Of a DNA stretch of 64,000 nucleotides, positions 1 to 5,942 are shown piece by piece (the stretch's first letter is position 1; each line of letters opens with the position of its first letter). Made by a program: the position numbers and the translations under genes. The notes under the pieces were generated by a model that worked only from the letters and a program-made list of their open reading frames with translations, ran no database searches and was not told the DNA's origin. The stretch is from a virus: the IMG/VR virus record IMGVR_UViG_3300024502_000011, positions 1-64,000 of that record; one strand, written 5' to 3'.

Positions 1-46
1 TCTGCAAAACAGATTCAGGTTGGTTAAAATCCAACACGATGCTCCA
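1..46 (+). tRNA. tRNA-Cys(GCA), 5' end outside window
   Basis: The window opens inside the anticodon loop (GCA at 4-6). The 3' half of the anticodon stem, a clean T arm (GTTGG / CCAAC), the 3' acceptor strand and an encoded CCA follow. It is the first visible member of the long tRNA array. Confidence 0.8.
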
Positions 47-51
47 ATTTT

Positions 52-125
52 GGCTCGATAGTTTAATGGTAAAACGCATCTCTCATAAGGATGTATTTTG
101 AGTTCAATTCTCAATTGAGCCACCA
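52..125 (+). tRNA. tRNA with CAT anticodon (elongator Met or Ile2)
   Basis: Acceptor GGCTCGA pairs with TTGAGCC (one G-U). The D stem is GTTT/AAAC, the anticodon loop is CTCATAA and CCA is encoded. CAT can read AUG, or AUA if the cytidine becomes lysidine; the sequence alone does not decide. It lacks the initiator features seen at 3103-3184. Confidence 0.85.
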
Positions 126-131
126 AGTTTT

Positions 132-215
132 AGTCGAGTGGTGGAACGGCATACACGTCAGTCTTAGGAACTGATTCCGAGAGGATTGTGGGTTCAAATC
201 CCACCTCGACTACCA
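132..215 (+). tRNA. tRNA-Leu(TAG)
   Basis: Class II tRNA. Acceptor AGTCGAG/CTCGACT is perfect, the anticodon loop CTTAGGA gives TAG, there is a long variable arm, the T arm is GTGGG/CCCAC, and CCA is encoded. Confidence 0.9.
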
Positions 216-226
216 AATTAAAAAAT

Positions 227-255
227 TTGACAAATATCTGAAAGTATAGTATAAT
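227..255 (+). promoter_or_regulatory. sigma70-type promoter, start codon adjacent
   Basis: TTGACA (227-232), a 17-bp spacer and TATAAT (250-255). The ATG of the next gene is at 261, only 5 bp past the -10 box, so transcription should start about at the start codon and give a leaderless mRNA. Confidence 0.8.
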
Positions 256-260
256 TAATT

Positions 261-521
261 ATGGCTAAATACAATGTTTCTTTTGATATAGAAATTACAG
301 ATAATGATGTTGATATTGAATTTGTATATAAATCAATTCTAACTCAAGCTTTAGTTTCTCATATAAATGAATATATGAGATATTTTGTTAAATCTTTAGA
401 TGATAAGAACTCAGAATTAAAAAGTTTAAATAAAGATATTGCAAATCATCATAATACTTGGGCAAAAATTTTAGAATCTACTTCAAATTTTCAAGTATTA
501 AATGTTGACAACAAGTTTTAA
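261..521 (+). CDS. hypothetical protein, 86 aa
   Basis: Not recognised. A small, probably soluble protein with an acidic N-terminal third and a Lys/Asp/Asn-rich, probably helical remainder; no membrane segment. It sits alone between tRNA-Leu and tRNA-Asp with its own consensus promoter ending 5 bp before the ATG. There is no Shine-Dalgarno, as expected of a leaderless message. Confidence 0.7.
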   Translation: MAKYNVSFDIEITDNDVDIEFVYKSILTQALVSHINEYMRYFVKSLDDKNSELKSLNKDIANHHNTWAKILESTSNFQVLNVDNKF

Positions 522-550
522 ATGTGGTATACTAAATAATGTAGTAAGTT

Positions 551-624
551 GGTTCGTTAGTTTAGTGGTAAAATATTCCGCTGTCTACGGAAAGTCGAGG
601 GTTCAATTCCCTCACGAACCGCCA
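551..624 (+). tRNA. tRNA-Asp(GTC)
   Basis: Acceptor GGTTCGT/ACGAACC, anticodon stem TTCCG/CGGAA with loop CTGTCTA, T arm GAGGG/CCCTC, discriminator G, encoded CCA. Confidence 0.92.
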
Positions 625-635
625 AAAAGTTCTAT

Positions 636-673
636 GGGCGAGTAAGCTAATGGGAAACTGCTGCCTTTGCAGA
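636..673 (+). pseudogene. 5' half of a tRNA, broken off in the anticodon arm
   Basis: The stretch reads like the start of a tRNA: acceptor strand GGGCGAG, TA at positions 8-9, a D arm with AATGGGA, then CTGC and a TTTGCAG-like anticodon region. No T arm or matching acceptor strand follows. About 35 bp on, an HNH endonuclease gene begins. It is probably a tRNA split by the endonuclease cassette; its identity cannot be fixed. Confidence 0.45.
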
Positions 674-708
674 AAATTTGCAATATATAAATATTCCAAG
701 GAGAATAT

Positions 709-1251
709 ATGTGGTATTGCAAATATTGTAAAAAAGATTTCAATTATGAAAGATTGACTGAAAAAGCAAATCATTCGAAATATTGTTCAGATAATCCGAA
801 ATCAAAACTGATTAAAGAAGAACAACGAAAGAGAAGCAAGAAAAATATTACAAATAAATTTGGTAATAATGTCGAATTTCAAGTTGAATGTAATAAATGT
901 AAATCTAAGTTCTTAGTTTCTGAAAGAGAAAACCTCTTTCCTCAAAAAGAAAAATACTTTTGTTCTAGAAAATGTGCTAATTCTTGTGGAGGTTCAGCTA
1001 AAGCATTAAAGTATCACGAAAATGATAATAAAAACTACGCTAGAATAGCTTGGAAACATCATAAAAAAGAATGTCTATATTGTGGTGAGAATAAGATTGT
1101 TGCAGTACATCATGTAAATTTCAATCATTATGATAATAGACCAGAAAATTTGGTTCCTCTATGTCCAACTCATCATCAATATGTACATAGTAGATATAAG
1201 TATTTGATAGAAGAAAAATTAAATGAATATTTGAAAAACAAATGGGGGTAG
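709..1251 (+). CDS. HNH endonuclease (probable homing endonuclease)
   Basis: A 180-aa protein with three Cys clusters: CKYCKKDF at the N-terminus, CNKCKSKF and CSRKC in the middle. The C-terminal HNH nuclease has CLYCGENK, then VHHVNFNHYDNRPENLVPLC and HHQYVH, giving the His/Asn/His centre and zinc cysteines. AAGGAGAATAT precedes the ATG. The gene lies between a truncated tRNA half (636-673) and a tRNA-Ala that overlaps its stop codon, the usual setting of a free-standing homing endonuclease in a tRNA array. Target site unknown. Confidence 0.88.
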   Translation: MWYCKYCKKDFNYERLTEKANHSKYCSDNPKSKLIKEEQRKRSKKNITNKFGNNVEFQVECNKCKSKFLVSERENLFPQKEKYFCSRKCANSCGGSAKALKYHENDNKNYARIAWKHHKKECLYCGENKIVAVHHVNFNHYDNRPENLVPLCPTHHQYVHSRYKYLIEEKLNEYLKNKWG

Positions 1252-1322
1252 GGAATGCTTGGGGTGTTCGCCGCACTTGCAATGCGGATATCAGGTCGGT
1301 TCAAATCCGACTACTTCCACCA
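1251..1322 (+). tRNA. tRNA-Ala(TGC), D arm shortened
   Basis: Anticodon stem CCGCA/TGCGG with loop CTTGCAA gives TGC. T arm GTCGG/CCGAC, discriminator A and CCA are present. Acceptor GGGAATG/TACTTCC has one mismatch, and the D region is about 6 nt shorter than normal and folds poorly. The first base is also the last base of the HNH stop codon. It may be functional with a reduced D arm, or a rearranged tRNA. Confidence 0.6.
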
Positions 1323-1330
1323 AATTCATG

Positions 1331-1429
1331 TGTCTGTTAGTTTAGTGTTATACAAATTATTGTATGACTAGGAAAAACACCTAATATTTTAGATTAGGAG
1401 TCATTGGTCGAATCCTCTACAGACCGCCA
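1331..1429 (+). pseudogene. degenerate tRNA-like element
   Basis: A TGTCTGT/ACAGACC acceptor with G and CCA encloses 99 nt. The 5' part (GTTAGTTTAGTG) copies the D arm of tRNA-Asp at 551, and the discriminator G matches too. The interior has two hairpins instead of one anticodon arm; the second has a 7-nt loop ATTTTAG. The T stem is disrupted. It is probably a decayed or insertion-bearing duplicate of tRNA-Asp. Confidence 0.4.
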
Positions 1430-1434
1430 AATTC

Positions 1435-1516
1435 TTAGTGATAGACGTGCGATTGATACCGAACTCAAGGTATCTAGTCAAGATTCGGAACTATAGTGAA
1501 ATCCACTGAGAAGCGC
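1435..1516 (+). other. structured inter-tRNA segment with a 5S rRNA-like motif
   Basis: There is no ORF and no tRNA. It contains CCGAACTCA, then 27 nt on AGTGAAA. In bacterial 5S rRNA these two strings are almost contiguous. Alternative hairpins (GATACC/GGTATC; CCGAA/TTCGG) are possible. The resemblance is short and may be chance. Confidence 0.3.
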
Positions 1517-1527
1517 AAAATTTTAAT

Positions 1528-1606
1528 GGCTCTGTGTAGCTGGATTGGTATACAGCATATGCCTGAAGAGCATAAGATTCCGGTTCGAATCCGGACGGAG
1601 CCACCA
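1528..1606 (+). tRNA. tRNA-Phe(GAA)
   Basis: Acceptor GGCTCTG/CGGAGCC, anticodon stem TATGC/GCATA with loop CTGAAGA, T arm with TTCGAAT, encoded ACCA. Confidence 0.88.
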
Positions 1607-1613
1607 AAAATAT

Positions 1614-1683
1614 GGGTACGTTAGCTTCCGGAAGCAATTGGTAAACTCATGAGTTGGGAGTTCGATTCTCCTCGTATCCACCA
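1614..1683 (+). pseudogene. tRNA-like element without a normal anticodon arm
   Basis: A perfect acceptor (GGGTACG/CGTATCC, one G-U), a good T arm (GGGAG TTCGATT CTCCT) and ACCA frame a 70-nt RNA. The middle has a self-complementary GCTTCCGGAAGC and AACTCATGAGTT in place of D and anticodon arms, so no anticodon can be assigned. Confidence 0.4.
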
Positions 1684-1692
1684 AAATATTAT

Positions 1693-1807
1693 GTTTGAAT
1701 GGTGATTGGCACAGTCTAGAAGCGCACTAGACAGACCTGCAAAGGTGTGGTTCGATTCCACTAACGGCATTGGAATGCTACTGGTTCGACTCCAGCATTC
1801 AAACAAC
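1693..1807 (+). pseudogene. oversized tRNA-like element with two T arms
   Basis: GTTTGAATG at the 5' end pairs perfectly with CATTCAAAC at the 3' end. Inside are two separate T-arm-like hairpins (loops TTCGATT and TTCGACT), as if one tRNA were nested in or fused to another. No CCA at the 3' end and no clean anticodon loop. Confidence 0.35.
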
Positions 1808-1811
1808 AACT

Positions 1812-1874
1812 TCGAGAGATGATAATATCCAGATCGTCACTTCCGATCTGTCAGTTTAACTGATCTCTCGACCA
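1812..1874 (+). pseudogene. short tRNA-like element closed by TCGAGAG/CTCTCGA
   Basis: A perfect 7-bp acceptor-like stem is followed directly by CCA. The 63-nt body has an AGATCG/CGATCT hairpin with a 7-nt loop and a GTCAG/CTGAT hairpin. The D arm is missing and U33 is not in place, so decoding is unlikely. Confidence 0.35.
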
Positions 1875-1888
1875 AAGTTTAATAATGT

Positions 1889-1963
1889 GGGGTATTGGTG
1901 CAATGGTTAGCATAGAAGTCCTTCAAACTTCTGACAAGGGTTCGACTCCCTTATACCCTACCA
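1889..1963 (+). tRNA. tRNA-Glu(TTC), atypical C33
   Basis: Acceptor GGGGTAT/ATACCCT (G-U at 1-72), D stem GTGC/GCAT, anticodon stem AGAAGT/ACTTCT with loop CCTTCAA, T arm AAGGG/CCCTT, ACCA. The anticodon reads TTC, but position 33 is C instead of the near-universal U. Confidence 0.65.
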
Positions 1964-1970
1964 AAAAGAT

Positions 1971-1999
1971 TTGACAAAGCAAAAGATTTAAGGTATAAT
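1971..1999 (+). promoter_or_regulatory. consensus promoter of two mini genes
   Basis: TTGACA (1971-1976), 17 bp, TATAAT (1994-1999). The first ATG is at 2008, so the expected 5' leader is 0-2 nt. Confidence 0.8.
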
Positions 2000-2007
2000 G
2001 GTTCTAT

Positions 2008-2169
2008 ATGATTGACTTGAACAAATTGGATAAACTCTATAGGAATTCGAAAGAAGATCCTGGTCCTTTCATTACTGCGATGTTTAAGCATTATGAAGAG
2101 ATTTCAGAAGATTTGAGGTTGCTGAAAGCGATGCAATTAGAGCTAACAAAATTAAGACAAACTTTATGA
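2008..2169 (+). CDS. hypothetical small protein, 53 aa
   Basis: Starts MIDLNKLDKLYRNSKED and ends in a Leu/Lys-rich helix; not recognised. It has its own consensus promoter at 1971-1999 and no Shine-Dalgarno. Its stop codon overlaps the ATG of the next mini gene (ATGA), which suggests translational coupling. Confidence 0.6.
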   Translation: MIDLNKLDKLYRNSKEDPGPFITAMFKHYEEISEDLRLLKAMQLELTKLRQTL

Positions 2170-2252
2170 TAGAATTCTTGAATCGAATGTGGGCATTAAT
2201 TCCGATAATTGGAATTATTTTGTTTCCTTTCTGGTTCAAATTTCGAAAATAA
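2166..2252 (+). CDS. single-span membrane miniprotein, 28 aa
   Basis: MIEFLNRMW, then a run of Ile/Leu/Phe (about residues 10-23), ending in basic FKFRK. One predicted membrane helix with a cytoplasmic positive tail. It overlaps the preceding gene by 4 bp and ends 5 bp before tRNA-Tyr. Function unknown. Confidence 0.5.
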   Translation: MIEFLNRMWALIPIIGIILFPFWFKFRK

Positions 2253-2257
2253 GTTTT

Positions 2258-2346
2258 GGGTTGGTTGTCGAGATTGGCTTCGGCGCCAGGCTGTAACCCT
2301 GGTTCCCCTAGGGGAGTTGTAGGTTCGAATCCTACCCAACCCACCA
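2258..2346 (+). tRNA. tRNA-Tyr(GTA)
   Basis: Acceptor GGGTTGG/CCAACCC, anticodon stem CCAGG/CCTGG with loop CTGTAAC, long class II variable arm, ACCA. Overall shape fits bacterial tRNA-Tyr. Confidence 0.92.
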
Positions 2347-2433
2347 TATTAAGAAGGTAATGTATGTTCATGCGTTTGGTAAGACGAATTCAGGAACAAA
2401 CCAACAAATCAGATCGTATACAGGATAAATATT

Positions 2434-2631
2434 ATGGGAAAACTGAGACCACCATCACATGCATCAAATTTGCAAGATGCTCTAACAGATCTTGTAAAAA
2501 CGGGAGCAACTAGAGATCAAATTCATGCTTTGGTTCTTGCAGTTCGACCAATTTATGGTAGTTGCGGTCCGACTTGGCCTCAATATGAATCTATGTTAAA
2601 TCGCCTTTTTCCAGAAACAAAACAGGAATAA
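2434..2631 (+). CDS. hypothetical protein, 65 aa
   Basis: Not recognised. No signal or membrane segment; helical middle (DALTDLVKTGATRDQIHALV). Ten bases upstream is GATAAATA (2424-2431), one base off the T4 late promoter box, so it may be late. The next gene starts 2 bp after its stop. Confidence 0.6.
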   Translation: MGKLRPPSHASNLQDALTDLVKTGATRDQIHALVLAVRPIYGSCGPTWPQYESMLNRLFPETKQE

Positions 2632-2633
2632 TT

Positions 2634-2984
2634 ATGGACGAATACTTACAAACTAATTACCAAACAGTTCCAATTGTCGAATATGTCATTGCAAATTATG
2701 ACGACTTACCAAAGTCTTCATTCGATAATGAAGAGTGTGTAATTGTAAAGCAATTAGAAAATGATGATTTCGGTTATGGTCATCATTGCTATGAAGGAAT
2801 TGGAGTTAATTCTGAAGGAAAGATTTTGTGGTGCTATTCGTCGGGTTGTTCTCGTAGCGGATCTTGTGGAATGGACCACACAACCACTGAAAAGGTCTTT
2901 GAAGTTGACAGTTTTGATCTTTCACAAATCAATCCAGAAGAAGTAAATTTTGAAAAACTGAGTGTTTCGTTTAGTTCGTACTAA
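2634..2984 (+). CDS. hypothetical protein, 116 aa
   Basis: Not recognised. Acidic and soluble, with Gly/His/Tyr-rich GYGHHCYEGIG and a Cys-rich loop CYSSGCSRSGSCG that might bind metal. Second gene of a two-gene unit with 2434-2631. A structured RNA follows at once. Confidence 0.6.
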   Translation: MDEYLQTNYQTVPIVEYVIANYDDLPKSSFDNEECVIVKQLENDDFGYGHHCYEGIGVNSEGKILWCYSSGCSRSGSCGMDHTTTEKVFEVDSFDLSQINPEEVNFEKLSVSFSSY

Positions 2985-2992
2985 ATTGTTGC

Positions 2993-3095
2993 TTGTAAAT
3001 TGAGTAGGTCGATCACAGATAAAATTGAGTACCATCAGGATGCTGTACGAAAGTCCTGTTAGCGAATAGTGAATTGGGGGCTCAATACCTTACAA
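2993..3095 (+). ncRNA. structured RNA closed by TTGTAA/TTACAA and TTGAG/CTCAA
   Basis: Nested complementary segments at both ends (2993-2998 with 3090-3095; 3000-3004 with 3081-3085) enclose about 75 nt with an AC-GAAA-GT tetraloop hairpin. No ORF, tRNA fold or CCA. It lies 7 nt before the initiator-like tRNA and is probably processed from the same transcript. Unknown family. Confidence 0.45.
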
Positions 3096-3102
3096 TTTTT
3101 GA

Positions 3103-3184
3103 TGCGGAGTAGAGCAGTGGTCAGCTCGCATGGCTCATAACCATGAGGTCGTCTCAAACGGTTCGAATCCTACCTCCGCAACCA
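3103..3184 (+). tRNA. initiator-like tRNA-Met(CAT) with enlarged variable region
   Basis: Acceptor TGCGGAG/CTCCGCA, D arm GAGCAG...AGCTC, anticodon stem CATGG/CCATG with loop CTCATAA, then AGGTCG as in bacterial initiator tRNA. About 8 extra nt precede the T arm, whose 5' strand pairs poorly. Discriminator A and CCA are encoded. Position 1-72 is a T-A pair, not the unpaired C-A of E. coli initiator. Confidence 0.65.
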
Positions 3185-3188
3185 AATT

Positions 3189-3262
3189 AAGCAGTGGGTC
3201 CGCCATCTACAAGCAGATGCAAATGTGCGGATGAAACAAATAGCTTGAAATTCACACTGCTT
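3189..3262 (+). ncRNA. structured RNA closed by AAGCAGTG/CACTGCTT
   Basis: A perfect 8-bp terminal stem encloses TCCGC/GCGGA and CATCT/AGATG hairpins. It has acceptor-like geometry but no T arm, no anticodon and no CCA. It follows the initiator-like tRNA by 4 nt. Confidence 0.45.
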
Positions 3263-3273
3263 AATACAGATTA

Positions 3274-3359
3274 GGAAGATAGTTTAACAGGAAAAACCAG
3301 AGTACTGATTGGGTACTAGTTCAAAGCTAACTGATCCGGGTTCGAGGTCCGGTCTTCCA
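3274..3359 (+). pseudogene. class II tRNA-like element, no CCA
   Basis: Acceptor GGAAGA/TCTTCC, T arm CCGGG TTCGAGG TCCGG, anticodon stem AGTAC/GTACT with loop TGATTGG, and a long variable hairpin AGTT/AACT. G33 and the odd loop leave the anticodon unclear (formally ATT). The 3' end reads AGAA, so CCA would have to be added. Possibly a decayed Ser or Leu tRNA. Confidence 0.4.
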
Positions 3360-3371
3360 GAAAGATTGAAT

Positions 3372-3575
3372 ATGCCAAAACGAAGAAAACCAAGAACAAC
3401 TGGTTCCGATCTAGACTTTGACGGAAGTCATATATTTGGTTGGCCAGCAAAAGAATTTACAATTGCTTGGCATAAATTATATACAAGATTGAGAAATGGT
3501 TTGTGTTTGGGTTGTGGTATGAAGATTTGCAAATGCAAATCTAAAAGTCCAAATACAAAATTTGGTGGTGTTTAA
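3372..3575 (+). CDS. small Cys-containing protein, 67 aa
   Basis: Starts MPKRRKPRTTGSD with a basic tail and ends with CLGCGMKICKCKSKS, a likely zinc-binding cluster. An in-frame start at 3309 would run through the tRNA-like element, so the ATG at 3372 is chosen. The next gene's ATG abuts the stop (TAAATG). Function unknown; possibly nucleic-acid binding. Confidence 0.6.
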   Translation: MPKRRKPRTTGSDLDFDGSHIFGWPAKEFTIAWHKLYTRLRNGLCLGCGMKICKCKSKSPNTKFGGV

Positions 3576-3788
3576 ATGAAACGTGTTTGCCCTAATTGCA
3601 ATTCTTCAAATTTCATCGATGTCCCAGCGCTTGAGCAATGTCCTGATTGTGGTTTAGAATGTTGCTATCGTGGTGGCGGTCCTAATGATGTTTACGAACG
3701 AATGATGCGTCGTGAAGAACGAAAACGTGAACTTGAAGAAGAAAAACGTGAGTTTGAAGATTGGGGAAGAAACAACGGTTTCTGGTAG
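3576..3788 (+). CDS. zinc-ribbon protein, 70 aa
   Basis: CPNCNSSNF then CPDCGLECC form a two-knuckle zinc ribbon in residues 5-30. The remainder is a charged Arg/Glu helix. Directly coupled to 3372-3575. Probably nucleic-acid or protein binding; partner unknown. Confidence 0.65.
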   Translation: MKRVCPNCNSSNFIDVPALEQCPDCGLECCYRGGGPNDVYERMMRREERKRELEEEKREFEDWGRNNGFW

Positions 3789-3796
3789 TATAAATA
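3789..3796 (+). promoter_or_regulatory. TATAAATA, T4-type late promoter box
   Basis: Exact match to the T4 late -10 element, just after the zinc-ribbon stop and 6 bp before tRNA-Trp. A chance match cannot be excluded in AT-rich DNA. Confidence 0.35.
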
Positions 3797-3801
3797 GTTA
3801 T

Positions 3802-3875
3802 GCCTCTCTGGTGTAGTGGTAACATATCGGTCTCCAAAACCGCAGACGTCAGTTCGATTCTGACGGGAGGTGCCA
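3802..3875 (+). tRNA. tRNA-Trp(CCA), copy 1
   Basis: Acceptor GCCTCTC/GGGAGGT, anticodon stem TCGGT/ACCGC-type with loop CTCCAAA, T arm GTCAG/CTGAC, discriminator G, CCA. Confidence 0.9.
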
Positions 3876-3885
3876 AAAGATTAAT

Positions 3886-3962
3886 ATTCCCGTAGTTTAA
3901 TTGTTTAAAACAGCAGTCTCCAAAACTGCAAGATCTCGGTTAGAATCCGAGCGGGAGTGCCA
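3886..3962 (+). tRNA. tRNA-Trp(CCA), copy 2
   Basis: Acceptor ATTCCCG/CGGGAGT, anticodon stem GCAGT/ACTGC with the same CTCCAAA loop as copy 1, T arm CTCGG/CCGAG, G then CCA. The T loop TTAGAAT departs from TTCGAAT. Two Trp tRNAs side by side is unusual; the bodies differ, so this is not a recent duplicate. Confidence 0.85.
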
Positions 3963-3969
3963 AAAATTT

Positions 3970-4062
3970 GCTCCTATGGTGTAATGGTAAGCACGGCAGC
4001 CTTATAAGCTGTTCACTCCAGATTAGAGTACGGTCCAGGTTCGAATCCTGGTGGGAGCACCA
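3970..4062 (+). tRNA. tRNA-Ile(TAT) with a long variable arm
   Basis: Acceptor GCTCCTA/TGGGAGC, anticodon stem GCAGC/GCTGT with loop CTTATAA (anticodon TAT, AUA codons), T arm CCAGG/CCTGG, ACCA. Between anticodon and T arm is an ACTC/GAGT hairpin of class II type, not expected in tRNA-Ile. Confidence 0.75.
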
Positions 4063-4070
4063 AAGTTTTT

Positions 4071-4147
4071 GTGTCGTAAGTGTTATTGGTTTCGCACGGG
4101 AGTTTGTGACACTCTCAGGGTTGGTTCAATTCCAACACGACACCCCA
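4071..4147 (+). tRNA. tRNA-His(GTG)
   Basis: Acceptor GTGTCGT/ACGACAC, anticodon stem GGAGT/ACTCT with loop TTGTGAC, T arm GTTGG/CCAAC, discriminator C (typical of bacterial His), CCA. Confidence 0.92.
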
Positions 4148-4158
4148 AAAAATAATAT

Positions 4159-4233
4159 GCGAGTGTGGTGTTAATGGTAGCACACTGGTCTTCCAAACCA
4201 TTGGTATCGGTTCGAATCCGATCATTCGCTCCA
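4159..4233 (+). tRNA. tRNA-Gly(TCC)
   Basis: Acceptor GCGAGTG/CATTCGC, anticodon loop CTTCCAA, T arm ATCGG/CCGAT, discriminator T, CCA. Confidence 0.92.
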
Positions 4234-4241
4234 AAATTTTA

Positions 4242-4329
4242 GGAGAATGCTGAGGTTGGCTCCTCGCACGGTCTTGAAAACCGTAGTATCTCTAACGGGA
4301 TAATAGTTCGATGCTATCATTCTCCTCCA
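4242..4329 (+). tRNA. tRNA-Ser(TGA)
   Basis: Acceptor GGAGAAT/ATTCTCC, anticodon stem ACGGT/ACCGT with loop CTTGAAA, long variable arm, T arm GATAG/CTATC, TCCA end. It ends 3 nt before the 23S-like RNA. Confidence 0.92.
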
Positions 4330-4332
4330 TAA

Positions 4333-4527
<195 letters not shown>

Positions 4528-4529
4528 AA

Positions 4530-4619
4530 GGAAAATTGGCAGAGTGGTATTGCACCTGATTGCTAATCAGTGGTCATCCTGAAAGGGATGCACAAGTTCG
4601 AATCTTGTATTTTCCGCCA
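4530..4619 (+). tRNA. tRNA-Ser(GCT)
   Basis: Acceptor GGAAAAT/ATTTTCC, anticodon loop TTGCTAA on a CTGA/TCAG stem, long variable arm, T arm CAAG/CTTG, discriminator G, CCA. Confidence 0.9.
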
Positions 4620-4626
4620 AATTTAG

Positions 4627-4655
4627 TTGACAAAAGTTGTTTATAGTGGTACAAT
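4627..4655 (+). promoter_or_regulatory. promoter for tRNA-Ile(GAT) and the AAA ATPase
   Basis: TTGACA (4627-4632), 17 bp, TACAAT (4650-4655), ending 10 bp before the tRNA. A new promoter inside the array. Confidence 0.7.
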
Positions 4656-4665
4656 AAAAATGTGA

Positions 4666-4743
4666 TGGCGTGTAGCTCAGTTGGTTTAGAGCGCAGACCT
4701 GATAAGTCTGAGGTCACTGGTTCGATTCCAGTCACGCCAACCA
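4666..4743 (+). tRNA. tRNA-Ile(GAT)
   Basis: Acceptor TGGCGTG/CACGCCA, D arm GCTC/GAGC, anticodon loop CTGATAA, T arm CACTGG/CCAGTC, ACCA. Normal class I body. Confidence 0.93.
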
Positions 4744-4763
4744 AAAAATAAAAAGGATAAATT

Positions 4764-5819
4764 ATGAGTTTTTTCATTAAGAATGGTAACAATTTCAGGG
4801 TCACGCCTAATAATAACTTAGATATTAGTAATAATCTTCCACCTGGAAATTATACCGTTAAGTTTGATAATATGAATAAAGAATATTCTCTAGAACAGAT
4901 TGATTCTTTTTCATTACCCAAAAAGTTATATGGTGATGTTGAAAAAACCACAAGTAGAATTTTAACCACCTTTAATCAAAGACCAAATTCTACAGGTGTT
5001 ATGCTTTCTGGTGAAAAAGGTTCAGGTAAAACACTACTAGCAAAGTCAATTTCAGTTAAAGCTGCTGAACTTGGTATTCCTACAATCATCATCAATCAAC
5101 CTTGGTTTGGTGATGGTTTCAATGCTTTTATTCAGACCATTCAACAACCTGCTATTATCTTTTTTGATGAATTTGAAAAAGTTTATGCAGAAAAGGAACA
5201 CCAAGAAGCAGTTCTAACACTTTTTGACGGTGTTTATCCTACTAAAAAGCTTTTCATTTGTACATGTAATGATAAGTTCAGAGTTGACACAAACATGAGA
5301 AATCGTCCAGGTAGAATCTACTACATGATTGATTTTACTGGTCTTGATATTAATTTTATTCGTGAATATTGTGAAGAAAATTTAATCAATAAAGACAATA
5401 TTAATTCTGTTTGTAATATTTCTTCAATCTTTCATCAATTTAATTTTGATATGCTAAAAGCTATGATTGAAGAAATGAATCGTTATAATGAAACTGCACC
5501 TGAAGTAATTAAGGTAATCAATACAAAACCTGAATTTAGTTCAGCAGTTACTTATGATATTGAATTTATTCCAAATAATCCAATTCATTTTGGTTCAGAT
5601 GGATATACAAAAACATTTACAGGTAATCCTATTGTTAAAGATGTTTATATTGGATATGAGACTGATGATGGTGAATATGTTGATACACAATATTTTTACC
5701 CTAGTGACATTATTTCAATTGATCCTTCAGGTAAAGTAACCTATTTGGATAGTGATAATAATAAGTTAATTCTTACAAAGAAGATTGAAAAGAAACCTAT
5801 GGAATTCTTTGCCTTCTAA
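4764..5819 (+). CDS. AAA+ family ATPase, 351 aa
   Basis: Walker A GEKGSGKT (about residues 80-90), Walker B IIFFDEFEK, sensor-1-like ICTCND, and an NRPGR segment resembling an arginine finger. The C-terminal 100 residues are a separate beta-rich domain. The first 50 residues look like a small N-domain. AAGGATAAATT precedes the ATG. Unlike the T4 clamp loader it has no zinc site and stands alone. The role (remodelling or unfolding a partner) cannot be read from the sequence. A second AAA ATPase is at 51012-52013. Confidence 0.8.
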   Translation: MSFFIKNGNNFRVTPNNNLDISNNLPPGNYTVKFDNMNKEYSLEQIDSFSLPKKLYGDVEKTTSRILTTFNQRPNSTGVMLSGEKGSGKTLLAKSISVKAAELGIPTIIINQPWFGDGFNAFIQTIQQPAIIFFDEFEKVYAEKEHQEAVLTLFDGVYPTKKLFICTCNDKFRVDTNMRNRPGRIYYMIDFTGLDINFIREYCEENLINKDNINSVCNISSIFHQFNFDMLKAMIEEMNRYNETAPEVIKVINTKPEFSSAVTYDIEFIPNNPIHFGSDGYTKTFTGNPIVKDVYIGYETDDGEYVDTQYFYPSDIISIDPSGKVTYLDSDNNKLILTKKIEKKPMEFFAF

Positions 5820-5830
5820 ATAGTTTAAAC

Positions 5831-5904
5831 ACCCGCTTAGTGTAACGGCAGCACAAATGACTTTGACTCATTTAGTCTAGGTTCGAATCCTGGAGCGGGT
5901 GCCA
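5831..5904 (+). tRNA. tRNA-Gln(TTG)
   Basis: Acceptor ACCCGCT/AGCGGGT, anticodon stem AATGA/TCATT with loop CTTTGAC, T arm ending TTCGAAT, discriminator G, CCA. Confidence 0.92.
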
Positions 5905-5907
5905 AAC

Positions 5908-5936
5908 TTGACAACAATTAAAAATTTTGGTATAAT
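5908..5936 (+). promoter_or_regulatory. promoter of the PNKP gene
   Basis: TTGACA (5908-5913), 17 bp, TATAAT (5931-5936); the ATG at 5943 is 6 bp further. The mRNA should be leaderless. Confidence 0.82.
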
Positions 5937-5942
5937 TAAATT

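Noticed and set aside
1889-1963. Opal suppressor tRNA (TCA anticodon)
   Set aside because: That reading breaks the anticodon stem; the AGAAGT/ACTTCT stem fixes TTC.
3040-3056. GTACGAAAGTCC in the RNA at 2993-3095 as a sarcin-ricin loop copy
   Set aside because: Only about 8 bases match the rRNA loop and the bulged-G motif is missing. RNase P-like AAAGTCC is equally short.
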